Program-made: the position numbers and the translations under genes | DNA from: Occultella aeris | Lineage (GTDB): Bacteria > Actinomycetota > Actinomycetes > Actinomycetales > Beutenbergiaceae | Length of the DNA: 64,000 nucleotides | Reading direction: 5' to 3' | Assembly (NCBI RefSeq): GCF_902703175.1 | Contig: NZ_CACRYJ010000071.1 | Coordinates: 1 to 64,000 of the forward strand | Notes under the pieces: model-generated | The model's database searches: none | What the model saw: only the letters and a program-made list of their open reading frames with translations | Told to the model about the DNA's origin: nothing | Shown here: piece after piece, positions 58,241 through 64,000 of the stretch | Numbering within the stretch: position 1 is the first letter of the stretch | How the letters are laid out: every line of letters starts with the position of its first letter

Positions 58241-58576
58241 ATGGCACGAGCAGCAACGACGGCGGATGCGTTCAACGCGGTGGCGGAGCCGGTGCGTCGC
58301 GACATCCTCGACGCCCTGGCGGACACCGAACGGTCCGTCGGGGAGGTCGTCGATGCGCTCGGGCTGGGGCAGCCGCAGGCGTCCAAACACCTGCGGGTAC
58401 TGCGTGAGGTGGGGTTGGTGGACGTGCGAGATGAAGGGCGTCGGCGGCTGTACCGCACGAACGCACAAGCGCTGCGGCCGATCCACGAGTGGGTCAGTCG
58501 CTACGAGAGACAGTGGAACGAACGGTTCGACGCGGTGGACACCGTGCTCGAGGAACTGAAGGAGAGCGAGTCATGA
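58241..58576 (+). CDS. ArsR-family winged-helix repressor
   Basis: A 111-residue ArsR/SmtB-type regulator. VAEPVRRDILDALADTERSV and the recognition helix region LGLGQPQASKHLRVLREVGL are typical. It lacks the metal-binding CxC motif, which fits the AHSA1-linked branch that responds to organic ligands or operates without metal. Coupled to the SRPBCC gene by an ATGA overlap. It might also affect pnuC across the divergent region. Confidence 0.88.
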   Translation: MARAATTADAFNAVAEPVRRDILDALADTERSVGEVVDALGLGQPQASKHLRVLREVGLVDVRDEGRRRLYRTNAQALRPIHEWVSRYERQWNERFDAVDTVLEELKESES

Positions 58577-59079
58577 GCCAGACGACGACGAAGGGCACGG
58601 CGGTCCTGACGCTGCCGAGCGACACCGAGATCCTCGTGACGCGTGAGTTCAACGCGCCGCGGCACCTCGTCTACCGGGTCTTCACGGAGCCGGACCTGAT
58701 CAGGCGGTGGTGGGCCGGCCAGCGCGGCAACGTGACGGTCGCCGAGGTCGACCTGCGGGTGGGCGGCGCCTGGCGGTACGCACTGGAGGCGGGCGGCGGC
58801 TTCGAGGTCGGCTTCCACGGCGAGTTCGAGGAGATCGTGCCCGACGAGCGGATCGTGTGCACCGAGATCTTCGAGGGCATGCCCGGCGGCGAAGGGGCGG
58901 GCGAGGCGACGCTGATCACCTACACGTTCACCGAGACCGATGGCCGGACGACGCTCGAGGTGCTCACAGCCTGCAGGTCCAGGCAGACCAGGGACGTCAT
59001 CATCTCCTCGGGGATGGAGGTCGGGATGCAGGAGGGATACGACCTCGTCGAGGAGCTCGCGGTCGAACTGGCGCTCTGA
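58573..59079 (+). CDS. SRPBCC (AHSA1-type) ligand-binding protein
   Basis: A 168-residue START/Bet v1-fold protein. EFNAPRHLVYRVFTEPDLIR and RWWAGQRG near the N terminus, DLRVGGAWRYAL and FHGEFEEIVPDERIV are signature stretches. Such proteins bind hydrophobic ligands and very often pair with ArsR repressors, as here (ATGA overlap). Ligand unknown. Confidence 0.88.
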   Translation: MSQTTTKGTAVLTLPSDTEILVTREFNAPRHLVYRVFTEPDLIRRWWAGQRGNVTVAEVDLRVGGAWRYALEAGGGFEVGFHGEFEEIVPDERIVCTEIFEGMPGGEGAGEATLITYTFTETDGRTTLEVLTACRSRQTRDVIISSGMEVGMQEGYDLVEELAVELAL

Positions 59080-59092
59080 CGCGGCCGCGTGG

Positions 59093-59830
59093 TCAGCGGC
59101 GCGGGGAGTCCACCCGGTCCCACCCGCGCGGCTGGCTGCGCGACCCGAGGCGGTCGCTGCGGGAGCGGTACACCACGTACGGGCGCCACAGGTAGAACAA
59201 CGGGACGCTGAACACGTGCACCAGCCGCGTGAACGGCCACATCGCGAACAGGACCATCGCCGTCATCGCGTGCAGCTGGAAGCCCAGCGGCGCCTGGGCC
59301 ATCAGCTCCGGCTTCGGCTGGAAGTAGAAGATGCTGCGCCACCACTCCGAGACCCCGGTGCGGTAGTTGTAGTGGCCGCCGAGGTTGAGCACGCCGCCGG
59401 CGACCGTGTTCCACAGGCCGAGCAGGATGACCAGTGCGAGGGCGAAGTACATCGCCTTGTCCATCTTCGTGGTCGCCCGGAACACCGGGCCGGTGGTGCG
59501 GCGGCGGTAGATCAGCAGGACGAGGCCGAGGAGCGTGCAGAATCCGGCGATCCCGCCGACTCCGATCGCGAGGGCGTGGTAGAGCTCCTCGGACATGCCG
59601 ATCGCGTCGGTCCAGTTCTTCGGGATCACCAGGCCCATCAGATGGCCGAGGAACACGAACAGGATGCCGAAGTGGAACAGCGGGCTGCCCCAGCGCAGCA
59701 GCCGGTCCTCGTAGAGCTGGGAGGAGCGGGTGGTCCACCCGAACTTGTCGTAGCGGTAGCGCCAGATGTGGCCGACGACGAAGATCGCGAGCGCCACGTA
59801 CGGCACGATCACCCAGAGCAGCGTGGTCAT
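59093..59830 (-). CDS. narI: Respiratory nitrate reductase gamma subunit (cytochrome b)
   Basis: A 245-residue membrane protein with five membrane segments. Heme-ligand histidines are visible in FHFGILFVFLGHLMG, LYHALAIGVGG and FQLHAMTAM. It takes electrons from menaquinol and passes them to NarH. Basic C-terminal tail. ATG overlaps the narJ stop by 4 bases. Last gene of narGHJI. Confidence 0.95.
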   Translation of the reverse strand: MTTLLWVIVPYVALAIFVVGHIWRYRYDKFGWTTRSSQLYEDRLLRWGSPLFHFGILFVFLGHLMGLVIPKNWTDAIGMSEELYHALAIGVGGIAGFCTLLGLVLLIYRRRTTGPVFRATTKMDKAMYFALALVILLGLWNTVAGGVLNLGGHYNYRTGVSEWWRSIFYFQPKPELMAQAPLGFQLHAMTAMVLFAMWPFTRLVHVFSVPLFYLWRPYVVYRSRSDRLGSRSQPRGWDRVDSPRR

Positions 59831-60489
59831 CGCGGGTCTCCCATGTAGGACGGTGGGGCGAACGGTTCGAGGCCGACCTCCTCCTCGGGTGGGCCGGCCG
59901 CGATGAGGGTGGTGATGGCCTGCTCCTCCTCGCCGGCCAGCGGCGGGAGGGTGGCGCAGACGGCGGTGAGCGCGCCCGCGTAAGGGGAGCCGGCGTCCCG
60001 CAGGGCGACCCGGAGCACCTCGAGCCCGGCACGGTGCTTGAGCAGGAGCTCACGGCCCCAGGCCAGGTCGGTGGTGGCGGCGAACTCGAGGACCACGCAC
60101 AGGTGGTCGGGCAGCTCGTCGTCGGAGAGCTCGAGCCCGCTCTGCCGGTAGGCGGACTTGAAGTCGAGCATCGCCATGCCGCGCTTGCGGGTGTCCCCGA
60201 ACGCGTAATAGGTCAGATACAGTGCCCGGCGGCGGTCCAGGTCGAACGTGCGCACGTACTCGGCGCCGATCGCCTGGTCGTCGCCCGCGGCCAGGTGGTC
60301 GACGAGGCCGCCGAGGTCGCTGCGGGCCGGGTCCGGCAAGGACCCGACGGCGGTGGCGAGGGCTGGGAGCCGGTCGGCCAGGTTCGCGTCGGGGTACTCG
60401 AGCAGGAAGGCGGCGACGCGGTAGATGAGGGCGTCGGTGCCCTCACCGGCGCGGGGCCGGTCCCGGCGGAGCGTGAGCAGCTGCTTCAT
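59827..60489 (-). CDS. narJ: Nitrate reductase assembly chaperone
   Basis: A 220-residue TorD-like helical chaperone (FLLEYPDANLADRLPAL; YLTYYAFGDTRKRGMAML). It inserts the molybdenum cofactor into NarG before the complex docks on NarI, and is not part of the final enzyme. ATG overlaps the narH stop by 4 bases and its stop overlaps narI by 4. Confidence 0.94.
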   Translation of the reverse strand: MKQLLTLRRDRPRAGEGTDALIYRVAAFLLEYPDANLADRLPALATAVGSLPDPARSDLGGLVDHLAAGDDQAIGAEYVRTFDLDRRRALYLTYYAFGDTRKRGMAMLDFKSAYRQSGLELSDDELPDHLCVVLEFAATTDLAWGRELLLKHRAGLEVLRVALRDAGSPYAGALTAVCATLPPLAGEEEQAITTLIAAGPPEEEVGLEPFAPPSYMGDPR

Positions 60490-62171
60490 GACCGGTCCTC
60501 GCCGTCGGCCGGGTTGTCGGTGTCCCGACGCTCCGGGAAGAGCCCCGATGGGCTGCCGTTGCCGTCCCAGTTGAGCAGGTTCACCCGGGCAGCCTTGTCC
60601 GCCGGGTCGGTGCCGAAGTCGGAGCGCTGGCGCGTCTTCAGGGCGGCGAAGTTCTCCACCGCGAGCGGCGTCTGCGAACCCGACCCCTCGCCGAACGGGC
60701 CGGAACCACCCATGCCCGGTCCGCCGTCGTAATCCAACGAGCAGTCCGTGGCGAGCTCCTCCAGGCCGTGCGCCTGCTCGGCGTGCGTGGGTGGGATGAC
60801 GTACCGCTCGTCGTACTTCGCCAGGGCCAGCAGCCGGTACATGCCGCGGATGTCGGCACCGGTCATCCCCACGGCGGTGGCGATGGACTCCTCGGGCTCG
60901 CGGCCCATGTTGATCTCGCGCATGTACGAGCGCATCGCGGCCAGGCGGCGGAGCACGTTCGTGACCGGGACGGGGTCCCCGGCGGTGAACAGCTCGGCGA
61001 GGTACTCGACCGGGATCCGCAGGGTGTCGATCGCGGCGAACAGGTTGCCGGGGTCCTCGGCGTCCTCGCCGGTCTCGGCGACCACGTCGACCACCGGTGA
61101 GAGCGGCGGGATGTACCAGACCATCGGCATGGTCCGGTACTCGGGATGCAGCGGCAGCGCCACCTCGTAGTCGTTGATGAGCGACCAGATGGGGGAGCGC
61201 TGCGCGGCGAGCACCCAGTCGTGGGCGATCCCGGCCGCCTCTGCGGCGCGGACCACCGTCGGGTCGTGGGGGTCGAGGAAGCAGTCCCGCTGCGCGCGCA
61301 GGAGGTCCTTCTCGTCCGGGACCGAGGCCGCGGCGAGGACCAGGTCGGCGTCGTAGAGGACCAGGCCGATGTAGCGCAGCCTGCCCACGCAGGTCTCCGC
61401 GCACACGGTCGGCAGCCCGACCTCGATGCGGGGGAAGCAGAACGTGCACTTCTCCGCCTTGCCCGTGCGGTGGTTGAAGTAGACCTTCTTGTACGGGCAT
61501 CCGGTGACGCACTTGCGCCACCCCCGGCAGGCGTCCTGGTCCACCAGGACGATGCCGTCCTCCTCGCGCTTGTAGATCGCACCGGAGGGGCAGGAGGCGG
61601 CGCACGCGGGGTTCAGGCAGTGCTCGCAGATGCGCGGCAGGTAGAACATGAAGGTCTGCTCGAACTCGAGCTTCACCTTGTCCGAGACCTTCGCCAGCAC
61701 CGGGTCACCGGGCACGATCTCGGTGGAGCCGGCCAGGTTGTCGTCCCAGTTCGCACTCCAGCTGATGTTCATGTCCTTGCCGGACAGCAGCGACTTCGGC
61801 CGGGCGACCGGGGTGTGCTGCTGGGCGGGGGCGGTGGTGAGGGACTCGTAGTCGTAGGTCCACGGCTCGTAGTAGTCGCTCATCGAGGGCATCTTCGGGC
61901 TGGCGAAGATCGTGGCGAGGTTCTTCAGCCGGCCGCCGGCCTTGAGCTTGAGCCGGCCCCGCTTGGTGAGGGTCCAGCCGCCCTGCCAGGTGTCCTGGTC
62001 CTGGTAGGTGCGGGGGTAGCCCTGCCCTGGCCGGGTCTCCACGTTGTTGAACCACACATACTCGGTGCCGGACCGGTTCGTCCACGCCTGCTTGCAGGTG
62101 ACCGAACAGGTGTGGCAGCCGATGCACTTGTCCAGGTTCATCACCATCGCCATCTGTGCCATGACGCGCAT
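60486..62171 (-). CDS. narH: Respiratory nitrate reductase beta subunit (iron-sulfur)
   Basis: A 561-residue iron-sulfur protein. Four Cys clusters are visible: CIGCHTCSVTCKQAW at the N terminus, CEHCLNPACAASCPSG, CRGWRKCVTGCPYKK (with Trp in the 3Fe-4S position, as in E. coli NarH) and CTFCFPRIEVGLPTVCAETC. It relays electrons from NarI to NarG. ATG overlaps the narG stop by one base (TGATG). Confidence 0.95.
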   Translation of the reverse strand: MRVMAQMAMVMNLDKCIGCHTCSVTCKQAWTNRSGTEYVWFNNVETRPGQGYPRTYQDQDTWQGGWTLTKRGRLKLKAGGRLKNLATIFASPKMPSMSDYYEPWTYDYESLTTAPAQQHTPVARPKSLLSGKDMNISWSANWDDNLAGSTEIVPGDPVLAKVSDKVKLEFEQTFMFYLPRICEHCLNPACAASCPSGAIYKREEDGIVLVDQDACRGWRKCVTGCPYKKVYFNHRTGKAEKCTFCFPRIEVGLPTVCAETCVGRLRYIGLVLYDADLVLAAASVPDEKDLLRAQRDCFLDPHDPTVVRAAEAAGIAHDWVLAAQRSPIWSLINDYEVALPLHPEYRTMPMVWYIPPLSPVVDVVAETGEDAEDPGNLFAAIDTLRIPVEYLAELFTAGDPVPVTNVLRRLAAMRSYMREINMGREPEESIATAVGMTGADIRGMYRLLALAKYDERYVIPPTHAEQAHGLEELATDCSLDYDGGPGMGGSGPFGEGSGSQTPLAVENFAALKTRQRSDFGTDPADKAARVNLLNWDGNGSPSGLFPERRDTDNPADGEDRS

Positions 62172-64000
62172 CAGTACTGCACCTCCTGGGAACGACGGCG
62201 GATCAGCGTGACCTCGTCGCGCTGATTGCCGGTGGGGCCGATGTAGTTGAACGCGTAGGACAGCTGCGCGTATCCGCCCACCAGGTGCGTGGGTTTCATC
62301 ATGATCCGGGTGAGCGAGTTGTGGATGCCGCCACGCTTGCCGGACTTCTCCGACAGGGGCACGTCGATGAGCCGGTCCTGCGCGTGGTGCATGTACACCG
62401 TGCCCTCGGGCATCCGGTGGGAGACGATCGCGCGGGCCACGACCACCCCGTTGCGGTTCACGCACTCGATCCAGTCGTTGTCCGAGACGCCGATCTTGGC
62501 GGCGTCGAGGTTGGACATCCACACGGCCGGCCCACCGCGGGACAGGCTCAGCATGAGCAGGTTGTCCTGGTACTCGGAGTGGATCGACCACTTGTTGTGC
62601 GGGGTGAGGTACCGGACCGCGATCGTGGTGCCCGCGGTGCCGTCGGCGCGCTCGCCGACGGGTGTCTCCCCGAACAGCACCGCCATGTTCAGGGGCGGCC
62701 GGTAGATCGGCATGTTCTCCCCGATCTCGCTCATCCAGTCGTGGTCGAGGTAGAACGACTGCCGGCCGCTGAGCGTGTGCCAGGGCTTGAGCCGTTCGAC
62801 GTTGATGGTGAACGCCGAGTACCGGCGGCCGCCGCTCTCCGAGCCGGACCACTCCGGCGAGGTGATCACGGGGGTGGGGGCGGCCTGGGTGTCCGCGAAC
62901 CGGATCCGCTTGCCCTCGTGCTCGGCGGCCAGGTCGGCCATCGGTTGGCCGGTGCGCTGCTCCAGGGTGTGGAAGCCGGCGGTGGCCAGGTGCCCGTTCG
63001 TCGTCCCGGACAGGGACAGGATGAACTCGCAGACCTGGCGGTCCTGCTCCAGCGCCGGCCGGCCCTCGGCGACGCCACCGCGGGCCGGCCCGTTCAGGTC
63101 GCGCAGGAGGTCCACCTCGTGGGCGAGGTCGAACGTGATGCCCTTCGTGGTGGCGCCGAGCTCGGCCAGGAGCGGGCCGGCCGAGCGCATCTTGTCCGCG
63201 ATCGCCGTGTAGTCCCGTTCGACGACGACGAGCTTCGGCATCGTCCTGCCGGGGATCGGCTCGCACTCGCCGAACTTCCAGTCCTTGACGATGCCCGACG
63301 GCGTCGCGAGCGCATCCGGGGTGTCGTGCGTGAGCGGGACGGCCACCAGGTCCTTGCGGGTGCCGAGGTGTGCGCGGGCCTGCTCGGAGAACTCCGCGGC
63401 GATGTTGTGGAACGCCTCGAAGTCGGTGCGGGCCTGCCACGGTGGGGCGATCGCGGGGTTGAACGAGTTCACGTACGGATGCATGTCGGTGCTGGACAGG
63501 TCGTACTTCTCGTACCAGGTGGCGGCCGGCAGCACGATGTCGGAGAAGATCGTCGTGGAGGTCATCCGGAAGTCGAGGGTGAACAGCAGGTCGAGCTTGC
63601 CGGCGGGTGCCTCGTCCCGCCAGACGACATCCCGTGGACGCTTGTCCGCTGGCGTCTCGCTCGCGTTGACGGAGTGATCGGTGCCGAGCAGGTGCCGCAG
63701 GAAGTACTCGTCGCCCTTGGCGGAACTGCCGAGCAGGTTCGAGCGCCAGATGCCGAGCACCCGGGGGAAGTTCTCGGGCGCGTCCGGGTCCTCCGCGGCG
63801 AACCGCAGGTCCCCGCTCTTGAGCTGGGCCGGGACGTACGTGCCGACGTCCTGCCCGGCCGCCTCGGCGTCGTCGACGACCTGCAGCGAACTGCGGTCGA
63901 AGGTGGGGTAGGACGGGGACCAGCCGAGCCGGGCGGACTGGGCGAGGATGTCCGCCGTCGTCATCCCGGCCCAGCGGCCGCCCGGGCGGCCGGACAGTTC
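62171..64000 (-). CDS. narG: Respiratory nitrate reductase alpha subunit, C-terminal half (cut by window edge)
   Basis: 609 residues of the molybdopterin subunit are visible and the frame is open to the right edge; the family is usually about 1230 residues, so about half is missing. Visible parts include FTLDFRMTSTTIFSDIVLPA, TWYEKYDLSSTDMHPYV and the C-terminal VYMHHAQDRLIDVPLSE with MMKPTHLVGGYAQLSYAFNY. It reduces nitrate to nitrite at the cytoplasmic face. The promoter and the Fe-S-ligating N terminus lie outside the window. Confidence 0.95.
   Translation of the reverse strand, partial: ELSGRPGGRWAGMTTADILAQSARLGWSPSYPTFDRSSLQVVDDAEAAGQDVGTYVPAQLKSGDLRFAAEDPDAPENFPRVLGIWRSNLLGSSAKGDEYFLRHLLGTDHSVNASETPADKRPRDVVWRDEAPAGKLDLLFTLDFRMTSTTIFSDIVLPAATWYEKYDLSSTDMHPYVNSFNPAIAPPWQARTDFEAFHNIAAEFSEQARAHLGTRKDLVAVPLTHDTPDALATPSGIVKDWKFGECEPIPGRTMPKLVVVERDYTAIADKMRSAGPLLAELGATTKGITFDLAHEVDLLRDLNGPARGGVAEGRPALEQDRQVCEFILSLSGTTNGHLATAGFHTLEQRTGQPMADLAAEHEGKRIRFADTQAAPTPVITSPEWSGSESGGRRYSAFTINVERLKPWHTLSGRQSFYLDHDWMSEIGENMPIYRPPLNMAVLFGETPVGERADGTAGTTIAVRYLTPHNKWSIHSEYQDNLLMLSLSRGGPAVWMSNLDAAKIGVSDNDWIECVNRNGVVVARAIVSHRMPEGTVYMHHAQDRLIDVPLSEKSGKRGGIHNSLTRIMMKPTHLVGGYAQLSYAFNYIGPTGNQRDEVTLIRRRSQEVQY

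Noticed and set aside
60486-63440. 984-residue NarH with a long N-terminal extension
   Set aside because: The extension is the wrong frame of narG; the true start at 62171 overlaps the narG stop by one base.

Overview
This is a 64 kb window of very GC-rich DNA, dense with short-spaced, mostly overlapping genes. The gene content points to an actinomycete, most probably a facultatively anaerobic member of the Micrococcales: a DUF3000-rnd-fadA-fadJ-dxs neighbourhood, a DUF222/13E12 HNH protein, TreX-TreY-TreZ trehalose synthesis, GuaB1, and NarGHJI together with pyruvate formate-lyase. I see no tRNA, rRNA, IS element, prophage or CRISPR array. Once the genes below are called, the longest stretch without a gene is about 210 bases.

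Layout. 0-7 kb: an S9 peptidase divergent from a lipoprotein serpin, then guaB1 divergent from an acyl-CoA ligase, and a small MazG-like gene. 7-14 kb: a sugar ABC importer (binding protein, two permeases) with its LacI regulator, divergent from a glycogen-debranching-type glucosidase, then a stand-alone YqaJ nuclease. 14-27 kb: dxs, a divergent PRPP synthetase, fadJ-fadA, pflB-pflA, a secreted protein, rnd and DUF3000. 27-33 kb: an ATP-grasp ligase, a USP-like protein, a frameshifted HNH gene with an SOS-like box, a HIT protein and an orphan. 33-37 kb: a siderophore ABC importer under a DtxR/IdeR-like box, and pabC. 37-46 kb: the glgX-treY-treZ operon, which turns glycogen into trehalose, and a membrane molybdopterin oxidoreductase. 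46-50 kb: a SNF2 helicase and a response-regulator/thioredoxin-reductase-like flavoprotein. 50-58 kb: a tightly overlapping seven-gene operon. 58-64 kb: an ArsR/SRPBCC pair and narGHJI, with narG running off the right edge.

The most unusual locus is the seven-gene operon at 49970-58155: pnuC, nadR, a MoxR-type AAA+ ATPase, an unknown Trp/Gly-rich protein, a zincin-VWA fusion, an unknown Ala-rich protein and a PaaK-like adenylate-forming enzyme. All reading frames overlap by 4-8 bases. NAD-precursor uptake and salvage are therefore translationally coupled to a AAA+/VWA machine plus a carboxylate-activating enzyme. The NadR kinase P-loop also lacks its lysine. This is the best candidate here for an undescribed system.

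A second window-wide pattern is leaderless transcription. At least 14 genes have a TANNNT -10 hexamer 6-8 bases before the start codon and no ribosome binding site. This was used to choose several starts (pabC, the molybdopterin oxidoreductase, pnuC and others).
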